NCBI GenBank assembly: GCA_963971285.1
Contig: OZ020244.1
Location: 16,182,001-16,246,000, forward strand
Reading direction: 5' to 3'
DNA length: 64,000 nucleotides
Origin: Astropecten irregularis
Lineage: Eukaryota > Echinodermata > Asteroidea > Paxillosida > Astropectinidae
In this document: positions 1 to 10,319 of the stretch, piece by piece
Layout: every line of letters starts with the position of its first letter
How positions within the stretch are numbered: position 1 is the stretch's first letter
Program-made: the position numbers and the translations under genes
The notes under the pieces: generated by a model
What the model saw: only the letters and a program-made list of their open reading frames with translations
What the model was told of the DNA's origin: nothing
Database searches by the model: none

Positions 1-29
1 TTCGTCCATTTTACTTCCGCGTACTTAAA

Positions 30-366
30 GGTACAGTCTGTGCAGGATTGGTAACATACCCACACAGAAATGTTCACAGTTATAATGTCCACGTATAATT
101 TTTAGGGCATGAAGATGGTGCTGGTAGAAACATGCGGTTAAAATATGTATGCCTGAAATGCTGTATTTATCCAGAAAGTAGTAAAAACAAAGACCGAAAA
201 CAGTTTTGATCTTGGGGTAAGATCAAAACCATTCTTTATGGTTTTTCGCTAATTTCTCGTTACTCAGATTGAGCTCAAATTTTCACAAGGTTTATCATTT
301 CATGGTCATGCTGGATCATACAAAATGCATGTGAGTGCTGTTCTGTGACCATTATTATACCTTTAA
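30..366. repeat. Interspersed inverted-repeat element, family M2
   Basis: The block runs from an AAAGGTACAG end to a mirrored TATACCTTT end. It contains a core with 'gttttgatcttggggtaaga' and the phrase 'gctggatca', which recurs at about 5525-5775, 38745-39030 and 47272-47632 and, in reverse, at 14870-15055. No coding capacity is visible, so I infer a non-autonomous DNA element (MITE). It shares terminal style with family M1 (TTAA-type ends). Confidence 0.6.
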
Positions 367-519
367 CCATTGCTTTGCCATTGGCGTTAAATGTATTATC
401 CCTGAATGGGATGGTAGAATGTTTAAAGTATTCCTATGGGATCATTAATATAATTATATTGTTAATGCATTCTTCAGTACTTTGCTGATTATAAAGCCTT
501 TTTTACATCTTATAACCTG

Positions 520-1690
520 AAGTTTGAATCCCTCAGCAGCAATTGACATGTAATAATTTGAATATCCTATCAAGAGCACATACCAGCTCCAATTGGTTGA
601 AAGTGTACATAGTCAAAGGACAGACAGTAAAATATCCAACTCATTTTGTCATGATGACACAAAAGCCAAGATTGTAGGCCAATGGATTGTTTTTTTTAAA
701 TCGGGAGTGCCCCTTTAAGTTGACCTATAGTCATCGTTGATAATGCCCGTAGAGGCCTCATTATATGCAATCGTGCAAATAGAAATGCACTTGTCATTTC
801 ATTGTGTAGATTGCTTCTGATACAATACATGTAACTCACATTTACCACTTGGATGCTATAGCAGATTTTGGTGTGTGTGTGTGTGTATACCACTTGTATA
901 ACCTGTACCTTTGAGTAAATTAAGTTCTGAAAGGGTAAGTACTATAATAGAAATGACTTGCATCAAAGGATGAATAATTAGGCCTATATATTGTATGGAA
1001 TGTTTGATCATTCACAGCAGTAGGCATCCGAAACAAAAAAGACCGTATCGCAATCCACATTTTAATCCATTTTACTTCCGCGTTATGGATCCAGCAATTT
1101 TCACATCGAGACGGTCTTAAAAGTACACTTAATTTTGAAGCCTCTTTTTATATATTCTCCCCCATGAAATTGCTTATAATGTGAAGAGGGCCTGACGTTT
1201 CGATCCTAGCAAGATCTTTCTTAAAGTCTAAAGATCGTGCGAGAATTGAAACTTCAAACCAGTAGCTTATATTCAGGACAAAAAAGACCGTATCGCAATC
1301 CACATTTTAATCCATTTTACTTCCGCGTTATGGATCCAGCAATTTTCACATCGAGACGGTCCTTAAAGTACACTTAATTTTGAAGCCTCTTTTCATATAT
1401 TCTCCCCCATGAAATTGCTTATAGTGTGAAGAGGGCCTGACGTTTCGATCCTAGCAAGATCTTTCTTAAAGTCTAAAGATCGTGCGAGAATTGAAACTTC
1501 AAACCAGTAGCTTATATTCAGGACTTGTACAACTTTGCTGATCATGAAGGCCTCGTATAAGGACGTGTGTTTTCAATATGTGATTATTAATAGCATTTTA
1601 CCTCAGTTGAAAGTGTAGCCAAAGGATAGACAGTAAAGTATCAAACACATTATGTTGTGACGACGTAAAATTGATGTATATAAATTACGC
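520..1690. repeat. Diverged ~1-kb-spaced direct duplication
   Basis: The segment at about 590-660 ('gttgaaagtgtacatagtca', 'gacagacagtaaaatatc') is matched by about 1600-1665 with the same phrases slightly changed. This suggests that a local duplication or two copies of one element bracket the 245-bp tandem repeat between them. A CA/GT dinucleotide run lies at about 868-890. No gene is seen here. Confidence 0.4.
1033..1524. repeat. Tandem duplication, two ~245-bp units
   Basis: Two near-identical head-to-tail copies begin 'acaaaaaagaccgtatcgca' at 1033 and 1278, and both end in 'cttatattcagga'. Bases 1-25 ('cattttacttccgcg') resemble the start of a further partial copy. The few differences (for example tatata against catata, and one inserted c) indicate a recent duplication. 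No coding content is visible. Confidence 0.85.
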
Positions 1691-2099
1691 CAGTCCCTTG
1701 AGTTTTTGGAGGGTTGCATGTTGCCAACAAGGAAATAATATCCATATCTCATCAATGACGATAGGCAGACTATAATCTCAACCATTGTAAAATCTCACAA
1801 CTTTCGGCAAAATGTCCATTCCCAAAACTATTCTACCAGAATATACATTTGGTATCTCCACCTTTTCTGCACATGTACTTATGAAACAGTCTTTATTTCC
1901 AGAGAGAAACGAAATAAAATGGGAAGAATTTATTCTGACTGACGGTTAAAAGGAAAAAACTTGATCAGAGATGGAGATTTATGACAAAAATCTGAATTTA
2001 AATTTCACTCCTAGCGCCAAAATAAATGGTTTGACGTCGTACAGTACAAATCCAAGAAATAACTGTTATAAAAGCCATCATATAACTACTAAGGGAAAC

Positions 2100-2290
2100 T
2101 GTCTCAATTCTTAAGTCATTGAAAGGTGAACAAAGACAAATTGAATGGAGCGGAATTCGAACCGGCGACCTCCTGAACACCGTATACAGGCACCCTACCA
2201 ACTCAGCTATCCAGCCCTACGTTGGTGGTGTCCCTAATATAGTCAATTATCTTTGTTCATTTGACAGTCAGAAGCCATGAAACCATGCAC
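2100..2290 (-). mobile_element. tRNA-derived SINE
   Basis: Read on the minus strand, the segment has a Pol III A-box-like stretch (TAGCTGAGTTGGTAG) and, about 45 bases later, a B-box match (GGTTCGAATTC), with tRNA-like spacing. It is not a functional tRNA gene because the two acceptor-stem ends do not pair. A related copy at 25680-25862 shares the flanking phrases 'cagccctac', 'gtgtccctaa' and 'cagtcagaagccatgaaa', which defines a family. Confidence 0.65.
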
Positions 2291-2506
2291 AAAGATAAAC
2301 GAAAAGCCACAACAATTTGAAAATCGGCATTCAAAGGAAAAATCACTCCTTGTGTGCTATCGTTCGGCAAAAATTTGGGACAATTCACTCTCAGATGATG
2401 ACACAGGTCGACAGAAGATGATTCTCTCGACAAGTCAGTTAAAATAGGCTATCCGTTCATCTTTTAACAAGATGCATAAATTGTTCGATATGTTTCGCTC
2501 AACTCT

Positions 2507-2532
2507 TTTCTGGATTTCTCCATGTATTTCAG
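2507..2532 (+). promoter_or_regulatory. Probable splice acceptor before the LRR-Ig start
   Basis: A pyrimidine-rich run (tttctggatttctcc) followed by tgtatttcag ends immediately before the ATG at 2533. This suggests the 5' untranslated exon lies upstream and the first coding exon begins at the start codon itself. The upstream exon was not identified. Confidence 0.55.
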
Positions 2533-4797
2533 ATGAGGATGGGTTCGTTTATCCTGATCTTACTCCTGCTTGGAGCTATCTCTGAGATCACTCAATCCAC
2601 CAGCTGTCCTGCGCAGTGTGATTATGATCACGTGACATCAACAGCTAACTGTTCATCTCGTAATCTGGACTGTATCCCCAATAACTACCCAGACGCTCTC
2701 GTCATGGATCTAAGTCACAACAACATATCGCAGCTGGAACCAGGTGATTTCAATGGGAGTTTCACGATGGTACTTGAGCTGATTCTGGACTACAACAGCA
2801 TAGATGATGTGACGTCACTGATGACGTCAACCCAGATGGACAGCCTGAAGACACTTTCTGTGCAGCACAACCTCATTTCTCAAATTACGGAGATTTGTAG
2901 ACTCAGCTCCCTTGAGGAATTCTTGGTTGATTATAACCTGTTGACTGATGTAAGAGAACTCCCAATGTGTCCCTCTTTGAAAATGTTTTCTGCAGATTTC
3001 AATAGAATTTCCTCCTTACCGTTTTATTTTTTTTTTCGCTCGGTTTTACACCCCAAAATCAGCTTCCGGTTCAACCAACTGACGTCCGTTCGTTTTGGAA
3101 GAATCGGACGCAATTACCAGGATACTACAATATTATTGGACAATAATGAAATTGAGTATGTGGATATACATTATCGCAGTCAGAACATAGACGTTCTTTC
3201 CCTCAATCACAACAATCTCCAATACTTACGCGTTCTGCCAGTTCCCATTGAACTTAACATGGCCAGTAATAGATTACGGGATATCAGCAGATTTCGTTTG
3301 AGGGGAAATGAAGACAATTTCATGGAGAAACTAGACATAAGAAACAACTCCTTCGATGCCCTGATACAACCGGACTGGGCAGAAGGTCTACAGATCTTAT
3401 ACGCTGATGACAACATACTGGCCAACCTGTCCTCTATAACCCTGCAAGGATTTATCAACCTGACGGAGTTCCATGTAGCAAACAATCGTCTATTGTTCAT
3501 CTCTTCATCCGCTCTGAGTCAACTCGAGATGCTACGGTATCTGTATCTGGATGGGAATGCTTTGACGTCGCTGTTGGGTGGAATATTTCTCCACCAGGGA
3601 AACCTAGAGGAACTGTCCATCACCAACAACCAACTGTCTGTGCTCCATCCCACTGACTTCCTCGGTCTGACCTCACTCGAACGTCTTGACCTCTCCTGGA
3701 ATAGACTCATTCAAGTCAGCTCGCAGATGTTTCAGCAGATGCCTGCTATCACCATGATGGACCTCTCTGATAATAAACTTGAGGTCATTGATGTCGAAGA
3801 CTGTGACCTAACCAGCTTGAAGAACCTAAGTCTGGCAAAGAATTCAATCAATGACATCGGTGACATCGTAGCTCAGTGCAGGGACATGCAAATACTTGAT
3901 GTCAGCTTCAATAAGATCGAAATCGTTCCTAGTGAGTCACTTGCTGGAAAAAACAGAGCGCTATCAAGACTGGAACTAGAAGGCAACCCTCTTCAATGTG
4001 ACTGCAGACTGGCCGTGTTACGCGACTGGCTGCGCAACAATCCACCACACGTTCCTCCTCGATGCCAAGATCCTGCCCAGCACTCTGGAGCTGTGGTTAC
4101 AAACCTGGATATCTCTGACTTCCACTGCGTCTCGCCAAAGGTCACAACCACCATGAACAGTGTCCAGGTGGATATCGGTCAGACAGCGACTCTACCATGC
4201 ACAGCAACTGGTATACCTGCCCCAGACGTATCCTGGCTTGATCCCAACGGCAAAGTCATCCCTGTGGAATGGAATGGTAGATTTATCATTTCCCAAGACA
4301 AAACATTACATATTATTTCAGTGAATGAGTCAGACCAAGGAATGTACACGTGCCTTGCTCAAAATGCCCTTGGTGAGACAGACCAAGCTGTAGTGGAGCT
4401 TCAAGTCAACACTGACTCACAAAATAAAGAACCCGTCAGCTACATATCTCTGGCTGCGTCTGTTCTCCCCTCGGTGTTTGTCACACTTGTTGTCACCCTC
4501 ACGCTCGTTGTCTTGGTTATCTTTCTTCGTCGACGTTACACAAAGAGAAATGGAAGGAGTTCGGCAGCTCCAGGGCAACGCCCCCAGCTACAGGTTGCCT
4601 TCAGCAAACAGGCCACTCGCTCAGATGACAGATCTTACGTCACCGAAGTTGCTGGAGAGAGTGCTGCACCAAGCACCATACAGGCCGTGGAAGGTGCTTA
4701 CGAGAATCCAGTGAACGTGGAAAACCCTCCCCTATATCTTGAACCAATACGTAAACATAAAGATGACGCTTTATACGAGGCCATCGATGCAAATTGA
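2533..4797 (+). CDS. LRR-Ig transmembrane receptor-like protein
   Basis: This 754-residue type I membrane protein lies on one uninterrupted coding exon. Domains in order: signal peptide (about 1-22), cysteine LRRNT cap (CPAQC...C...C, about 24-45), roughly 15 leucine-rich repeats, LRRCT cap (NPLQCDC..., about 485-531), one I-set Ig domain (about 534-630, cysteines near 556 and 607, with the DQGMYTC motif), a membrane helix (about 637-665) and a basic stop-transfer RRR. The roughly 90-residue tail has three tyrosines in possible SH2-type settings (YENP, YLEP, YEAI). The ATG follows a good splice acceptor (tgtatttcag) directly, so a 5' UTR intron is likely. The LRR-Ig layout is used in metazoan adhesion, neural guidance and innate immune receptors. 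The exact orthologue cannot be named; ligand and function are unknown. Codon use and reading frame look intact. Confidence 0.9.
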   Translation: MRMGSFILILLLLGAISEITQSTSCPAQCDYDHVTSTANCSSRNLDCIPNNYPDALVMDLSHNNISQLEPGDFNGSFTMVLELILDYNSIDDVTSLMTSTQMDSLKTLSVQHNLISQITEICRLSSLEEFLVDYNLLTDVRELPMCPSLKMFSADFNRISSLPFYFFFRSVLHPKISFRFNQLTSVRFGRIGRNYQDTTILLDNNEIEYVDIHYRSQNIDVLSLNHNNLQYLRVLPVPIELNMASNRLRDISRFRLRGNEDNFMEKLDIRNNSFDALIQPDWAEGLQILYADDNILANLSSITLQGFINLTEFHVANNRLLFISSSALSQLEMLRYLYLDGNALTSLLGGIFLHQGNLEELSITNNQLSVLHPTDFLGLTSLERLDLSWNRLIQVSSQMFQQMPAITMMDLSDNKLEVIDVEDCDLTSLKNLSLAKNSINDIGDIVAQCRDMQILDVSFNKIEIVPSESLAGKNRALSRLELEGNPLQCDCRLAVLRDWLRNNPPHVPPRCQDPAQHSGAVVTNLDISDFHCVSPKVTTTMNSVQVDIGQTATLPCTATGIPAPDVSWLDPNGKVIPVEWNGRFIISQDKTLHIISVNESDQGMYTCLAQNALGETDQAVVELQVNTDSQNKEPVSYISLAASVLPSVFVTLVVTLTLVVLVIFLRRRYTKRNGRSSAAPGQRPQLQVAFSKQATRSDDRSYVTEVAGESAAPSTIQAVEGAYENPVNVENPPLYLEPIRKHKDDALYEAIDAN

Positions 4798-4825
4798 CTC
4801 CATTTGCCAATTACGTCAGGCTGAA

Positions 4826-5226
4826 AACAAGCCATGAATAGTTAATGGCTTGTCATGTCGTTCATTTTGACAGTCTATAATCAATAATAGTAATGGCTTG
4901 TCGTTCAATTTGACATTCTATAATCATTAATAGTTAATGGCTTGTCGTTCATTTTGACATTCTATAATCATTAATACTGTAGTTAATGTCTTGTCGTTCA
5001 TTTTGACATTCTATAATCATTAATAGTTAATGGCTTGTCGTTAATTTTGACATTTTATAATCATTAATAGTTAATGGCTTGTCGTTCATTTTGACATTCT
5101 ATAATCATTAATAGTTAATGGCTTGTCGTTCATTTTGACGTTCTATATAATCATTAATAGTTAATAGCTTGTCGTTCATTTTGACATTCTAAAATCATTA
5201 ATAGTTAATGGCTTGTCGTTCATTTT
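4826..5226. repeat. 44-bp minisatellite, about 9 units
   Basis: Tandem units of about 44 bases share 'ggcttgtcgttcattttgac' followed by 'attctataatcattaatagt'. There are nine copies with point changes and small indels. The array begins about 30 bases after the LRR-Ig stop codon, so it probably lies in that gene's 3' UTR. No AATAAA signal is visible before it. Confidence 0.9.
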
Positions 5227-5524
5227 TCCACTGTCGGCATATCAATTTAACAACCTGAGATATTTAACTGTGAAATACACGAGAAAATGTACGGTTTTCG
5301 AAACCTTTAAGAGGCTGGTGTGAAAAATCAAAGTTTGAGAAATACGAAAGTGTAATTGAAATTGTCCTGTCTTCTTTATTTGAGAAGATATTGAGATTGA
5401 AAGTTTGTGACAATTCTGCACTTTGGATCTCGCGCGTTTAAGTCATGCCTTGAAGTAGGGCTGTGAATGGCGACCAGGCTGAGAGACAGATTTTAAAAGA
5501 GAGCCATCTACAGCCCTATGTGTG

Positions 5525-5775
5525 GGGCTAGGTTATGAAGATGGTCCTGTTAGAAACATACCTTTAATGGTGGTGTATTTTTCCAGAAAACAGTTTCGAT
5601 CTCGGGGTAAGATCAAAACCATTCTTTATGTTTTATTTAAAAAAATGAAGTCGGGTTATTCCGTGACTCAGATGTCTGATTGAGCTCAAATTTCCACAGG
5701 TTTATTACTTCATGTGCATGCTGGATCAGACAAAGTGTGCGTGCTTCTTTTTTCCCATTGTTAGGAAATCCAGAT
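5525..5775. repeat. Partial M2 interspersed element
   Basis: It matches the 30-366 copy over 'atgaagatggtcctgttaga', 'tttcgatctcggggtaagat' and 'gctggatcagacaaa'. The right end is replaced by other sequence near 5760. Non-coding. Confidence 0.55.
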
Positions 5776-5832
5776 GGACCAAACTTTATAGACAAACGGG
5801 TTTTGGAAAACGAAGATCCCCAGAAACGAAAA

Positions 5833-5904
5833 AACAAAAACATTACTGATGACATTACAACTCTTTTTAAAGAGTTGTAATGTCATCAGTAATGGTTTTG
5901 TTTA
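5833..5904. repeat. Long perfect hairpin (35-bp arms)
   Basis: The arm 5833-5867 (containing cattactgatgacattaca) is repeated in reverse complement at 5870-5904 with almost no loop. Such a perfect short palindrome would form a strong stem in DNA or RNA. It is too short to be a coding element and is probably a collapsed fold-back remnant. Confidence 0.9.
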
Positions 5905-5905
5905 A

Positions 5906-6440
5906 CTTAAAAGTTTTTGAGAAAAAAAATATTAGGACGACACGAATTTGTCGCCCTAATGAGGTCTGTCGCCTAATATAGCTTTGTCTTTTCGTAAAAA
6001 CTGTTGTCCCATTTTTAGTGAAATACTTTTATTTATAAAGCACAAACAATTCCACTTACAAGTGATCAAATTAACAAAATAATTATTCCAATAGTCAGTA
6101 AATGGATTAAAATACGCAAACATTCATTATTACTAATAGCAATTGTATGACCAATATTCTAAAAGGATGGTATTTATTAAAAAAAAAATACAAGAATTTC
6201 AATAATAACCTTTAGAAGTTGTGTTATCATAATTAACTAGATCGTAAGGAAGATTATTGCCGCATAATCTGGAAACAATATTAAAATTATTTAAAAATGC
6301 ACGGTCCTCAAAATTACGTTTATTTTTGACATTATTTTATTAAGAGAAACTGCGACTTCATTAGCGTTCCTAGACCTAAAAACCCTCTTCGGCTTCGGAA
6401 TTTACCAATTTAACAATCTGTTTTAAATAATTATGATGCG
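5906..6440. other. Non-coding AT-rich stretch
   Basis: No open frame of note, no recognised repeat and no RNA gene is visible. It has poly-A and poly-T runs and low-complexity AT sequence. Confidence 0.5.
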
Positions 6441-6442
6441 TC

Positions 6443-6543
6443 ATACACGGGTTTACCCCTTGGCGGCCATCTTAGGTTTTTATCGCAACTTCAAAACGAG
6501 GCACTATCACGCATGTGCACTTTTAGAAGTGTAAACCCGTGTA
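6443..6543. repeat. Small MITE, family M6 (TACACGGGTTTAC ends)
   Basis: A roughly 100-bp block is bounded by TACACGGGTTTAC and its reverse complement GTAAACCCGTGTA. The interior reads 'gcggccatctta' and 'cttcaaaacgaggcac'. Two more copies stand side by side at 46551-46765. The terminal inverted repeats, short length and copy number fit a MITE. Confidence 0.75.
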
Positions 6544-6559
6544 TTGCCATAATCATTTT

Positions 6560-7510
6560 GTAGTTCAGAAACGATACTTTGAATTCAATGGGCGAATCGT
6601 AGGCAATAGTGCGCCTCCTAGAGTTTGCAACGCGTGGCATTATGTTTATGCAATGATGATGATGGGTGCACCCAAGTAAATAAACTCCCATAGACAACAG
6701 TGATAAATCCTCGAACTTCAAAAATCATTTAAAAATACATGTATACAGAACTCTCACAGCTGTTCAAGTTACACAGAAAAATGATGAGGAACATGTCACC
6801 TTTCATTTTCTTTTCATTTTATGGTAGGGTGACCATTGAATTTTTGAGATATACTCATTCTCAGCTGACCACCCCTAAAACAAGGTATGGATCACTCCAA
6901 TCAAAGAAGCCATTTTCAAAAAAACATCCCTCTGCAAAGCGGCTGAAATAGACCCACTTTCTCACCCAATTGCATCAAAAATGGTCACAAATGGAAGCCC
7001 AGAGTCCAGGCAGGAGGTCCAGTGCCATATTTCTTAAATCCTTCATTTTCATAGCTCTCACAACTCTCTTATTTAAAATATATTGAGTGCTTAACTTTTA
7101 TTCATGAGCTCGGCGGACGGATTTTGGCCCTATTTACTTGGGTGCACCCTGATGATGCACAGCATTAATTTATATAGCGCCCTCTGTGTAAACATATTCA
7201 AAGGCGCCGGCTGCATCAACAGTTATTTATCACTAAATTGCTGAAAAGGTAAGTTTTGAGGCCGGATTTGAAGCTTTCAAGTCCTATAATATTTCGGGAA
7301 GCAGGAGGGAGTGAATTCTAAAGCCGTGGAGCTACTGGTGAGAAGGCACCGTCACACGGTCCCCGTATGTCTTTAGTCTTGTCAATGGAACCTGGAGGAT
7401 GATCTTAGAGGCGCACTATTGTGAATCGTATTTTTTGCGGAATTTTCAACCAGAGCAAACTTCATCAGGGGACAATTTCATTACTACAGCTGCTTAAGCG
7501 CCAACATTTT
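6560..7510. other. Non-coding stretch with element debris
   Basis: No supported gene. Around 7160-7200 is 'tttatatagcgccctctg', a phrase also seen near 11362 ('tttatatagcgccctaat'), so it probably marks remains of another dispersed repeat. The duplicated 'acttgggtgcacc' / 'gggtgcacccaagta' words near 6665 and 7140 form a loose inverted pair. Confidence 0.4.
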
Positions 7511-7514
7511 GCTT

Positions 7515-7884
7515 AAAGGTAATATCATACTTTGGTTTTTGTCAAAGAAGTACAGATTCATGGGCAACAATATCAAGACAGATACAGTCACAGTAATCTG
7601 TGAAAAATTCAGTCCCATACGGTGCATACATTTTGAGAAAATCGTGAAAAACGGCCACAGTATTTCTTAAGTCTTTTCTCTTTTATTTTTGATCTTTTAA
7701 AAGATCAAAAACATTTTCGGTCGTTGTTTTACTTTTTTCTGGACAAATATACCATATCAGGCGGAACAATTTTAACTAGTTTCTACCAGCACCATCTTCA
7801 TACCCTGTAAGTTATACGTAAATTTGGGAACATTTCTAATTTGGTGTCTTACCAAAGTATGATACTATACTTTAAGTGCTATAT
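7515..7884. mobile_element. TTAA-type MITE, family M1, near full length
   Basis: About 370 bp, with one end 'ttaaaggtaatatcatac' and the other 'gtatgatactatacttt', making imperfect terminal inverted repeats around GGTARTATCATACTTTGG. The flanking TTAA suggests a TTAA target preference. The interior phrases 'gatcttttaaaagatc' and 'agattcatgggcaa' recur in more than ten copies across the window. No transposase is encoded, so mobility would need an enzyme from elsewhere. Confidence 0.8.
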
Positions 7885-8111
7885 AAATGTTATTCCATCG
7901 TTGTTTTCTATGTTTAATTGAGAATCCAACAAGAACATAAAATCAACCGAACTGGAAACGCATCGCCCCTGCGACGTGTTTGGTAAAATGGACTCTCAGG
8001 ACGCGTCGTACGTAGCTGAGACACATCGCAGAGTTGCGATAATTGGGCCTATCTGAGACGCCTCGCAAGTTAATGTAGTGTAATTTATAGCATGGATTTA
8101 AGAACAGACAT

Positions 8112-8578
8112 AGGGCCTTTTCGAAATGGAGGCTTAAGCCCACCGCACACTATACGATCCGACATTCCGACTAGGACCCGACTGGTTTTTGGAAGGATCG
8201 CAAAGCATTCTTGGAGTCTTAACCATGATTGTTCCCAGTAGCGGACCCACTCTGATGGCCAGTCGGCAAGATTAGACTGTCGAATCACGGTTAAGACTCC
8301 CAGAATGCTTTGCGATCCTTCCAAAAACCAGTCGGGTCGTAGTCGGATCGTATAGTGTGCGGTGGGCTCAGACTCCAGCTCTGACATCCATATGCTGAAA
8401 ATATAGGTTGTGGTTTTTCACTGAAGCTGGAGCTCTGTTTTCCTTTTCATACTAGAGAATCTACTTCAGAACCGCAGCCAAAAGTCTCTATTTTGATGAC
8501 CATTGTGTTAGAATGGATTCACGAAATGGAGCCGGAGCCCGGAAACGGAATCTGAGCCTCCGTTTCGAAAACGCCCTA
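8112..8578. mobile_element. M3 MITE interrupted by a 230-bp fold-back
   Basis: The outer element has ends 'agggccttttcgaaatggag' and 'ctccgtttcgaaaacgccct'. Its interior is rich in 'gagcc' words shared with copies at 13740-13999, 14282-14546, 46847-47044 and 50871-51100. Inside it, 8138-8367 is an independent near-perfect inverted repeat. Confidence 0.65.
8138..8367. mobile_element. Fold-back element with ~90-bp arms
   Basis: The left arm starts 'gcccaccgcacactatacga' and the right arm ends in its reverse complement, 'tcgtatagtgtgcggtgggc'. The arms also share 'ccttccaaaaaccagtcggg'. The arms cover most of the element with a short loop near 8240-8265. Non-coding. Confidence 0.85.
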
Positions 8579-8579
8579 A

Positions 8580-9250
8580 CAGACATGACGCCTGTGATGC
8601 GTGGGGTTGCTGTTCACGATGGATGATTTATTTATTCACCATAAGTTTACTCCCGAAGAAAGACCTAGTAATAAATTTATATCCAAAACCATTTATAATC
8701 AATAATACAATGAATACAGAGTACTTGTTTACATCAATTTATAACCTGAAAAACCCAAATAAAAGCCTCCATCTCATTTCCCAGTTACAGTCAAAGGTTG
8801 AGCTGAAAACTTACCAACCGATCCCCTTCTAAGGATTTAAAAGACATCCAAGACATCAAACGAAGGAATCTCTCACGGAGACATGTTACGGTACCACGCT
8901 GGCGGTAAACTTCCAGACAAGAGCTCACAAAGTAGGCCCGGTCACTCACTAGGCTACCATATTAATCCGCCTTCCTCCCAGAAACACAATAAAATACGGG
9001 TTACAGGGAGAGAAACATGATTTTGATACATGGAAATACGGTAATTAATATTTACATAGACTTTAGTAAACCACCCTTTCTTTGCAATAATTAAACTAAA
9101 TATTATTTCGGTGGTGTTTACAATCTAAAAAGTTGCACCCCATAACAATCTCTAGTCACATATAACTACGCGTCACTACTAAAGTGACAGAGCGCCCTCT
9201 ATAGACCAATGAAATCATTCAACAAATACAGCAAAATAATTGCCGTTCAC
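8580..9250. other. Non-coding stretch
   Basis: No gene, RNA or clear repeat family recognised. The frame at 8623-8832 has AT-driven composition and no domain. Confidence 0.45.
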
Positions 9251-9261
9251 CACATTAAGAA

Positions 9262-9375
9262 TAGTCTTATGAAATCGACTCCAGGGTGCGAACCCCGACG
9301 ATCGATCGTAACTCGAGTTACGAAAGATAACCAATCGTATCCCACATTAGGGCTGCAATACAATCATAGGGCCTA
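9262..9375 (-). repeat. SINE-like repeat abutting the BicD exon
   Basis: Reverse complement shares 'attgcagccctaatgtggga' and 'tacgattggttat' with 17330-17420. It also contains 'ggggttcgcaccctgg', which resembles a Pol III B box. I infer a tRNA-related SINE fragment. It lies directly downstream, in the minus orientation, of the Bicaudal-D exon. Confidence 0.45.
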
Positions 9376-9389
9376 CCGCCGATTGATAT

Positions 9390-9851
9390 CTGGGTCATCG
9401 CTAGCTTCTGCTGGATGGCCATGCGAAGCAGTGAGTTCATGGTCTTCTTCTCCTCTTCCGCGCTGGATAGCTGCCGCTGCATCTCACCCAGTTGGAACAC
9501 GAACTCGTCACAGCGTTTGTCATACTGGGCGCGGAGACTCGCAAATGTCGCAGCGTCCTCTTTGAGGGCCTTGAGTTCATCCTTCATCTTGATCATTGTC
9601 TCTGCGATGACGCACTTCTCATTCTCGCATTTGCTCTTCATATTTGCAAGTGCGACCCCTGCCGTTGTCTTATTGGATTTGAGGACAGTCCTCAGCGTTG
9701 TCACCTGCTCTCGTTTGGTCGCAAGAAGTGACTTGAGTTTTATCACCTCCTCGCGCAAGTCATCCGACATTTCAACCGATTGTTTCAGCTCCTCTCGATG
9801 TTTATGCTCCCAGGCTTCACACTCGGTGACTGAGGACTTCAACATTGAGTT
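9390..9851 (-). CDS. BICD: Bicaudal-D C-terminal coiled-coil exon (partial gene)
   Basis: The frame encodes about 150 residues of uninterrupted coiled coil. It contains the words [29 protein letters not shown] and [20 protein letters not shown], which I recognise as the conserved C-terminal third coiled coil of Bicaudal-D adaptors. That region binds Rab6 and other cargo, while the N-terminal coils recruit dynein-dynactin. On the minus strand a good acceptor (tttgtgttttag) precedes the exon at 9851. The 3' boundary is odd: homology stops at TQ (9390), where the next bases are ATATCAATC rather than GT; a GT occurs 14 bases on (GGCG|GTAGGC). Upstream exons would lie to the right and a final exon to the left; none was recognised in the window. 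It could be a live exon with an unusual donor or a truncated copy. Confidence 0.8.
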
Positions 9852-9935
9852 CTAAAACACAAAGAGAAATATAATACGTTATAAAGACGCATTACTCGTA
9901 CTTACGATTTGTATGTCGTACGCGCAACTTTATAT

Positions 9936-10310
9936 AAAGGTAATATCATACTTTGGTTTTTGTCGAGGATATACAGATTCATGGGCAAAAATATCTAGGA
10001 AAATACAGTAACAGTCATCTTTGAAAATCTCAGTCCCATACGGTGCTCACTTTTTGAGAAAACAGTGAAAAACGGCCACAGTCATTTCTTAAGTCTTTCC
10101 TCTTTTATTTTTTATCTTTAAAAGATCAAAAAATAATTTTGGTCACTGGTTTTACTATTTTCGGGATAAATACAGCATTTCAGGCAGAATTTTAACGGTA
10201 AGTTTCTACCATCACCATCTTTATACCCTGTAAGTTATAGGTAAATATGTGAATATTTCTGTGAAGATTTCTGTTTCGGTATAGACCTATATGCTACCGA
10301 AGTATGATAC
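9936..10310. mobile_element. TTAA-type MITE, family M1
   Basis: Starts 'aaaggtaatatcatactttg' and ends 'taccgaagtatgatac'. It carries the shared interior 'agattcatgggcaa', 'cagtcccatacggtgc' and 'atctttaaaagatc'. The TTAA flank on the left is altered to TATA. Confidence 0.8.
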
Positions 10311-10319
10311 TTATATGAT

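Noticed and set aside
2140-2230. tRNA gene on the minus strand
   Set aside because: A and B boxes are present but the acceptor stem does not pair and the flanks repeat elsewhere, so it is a SINE.
4826-5226. Regularly spaced direct repeats that could look like a CRISPR array
   Set aside because: The whole unit, including any 'spacer', repeats, and this is a spliced eukaryotic genome; it is a minisatellite.
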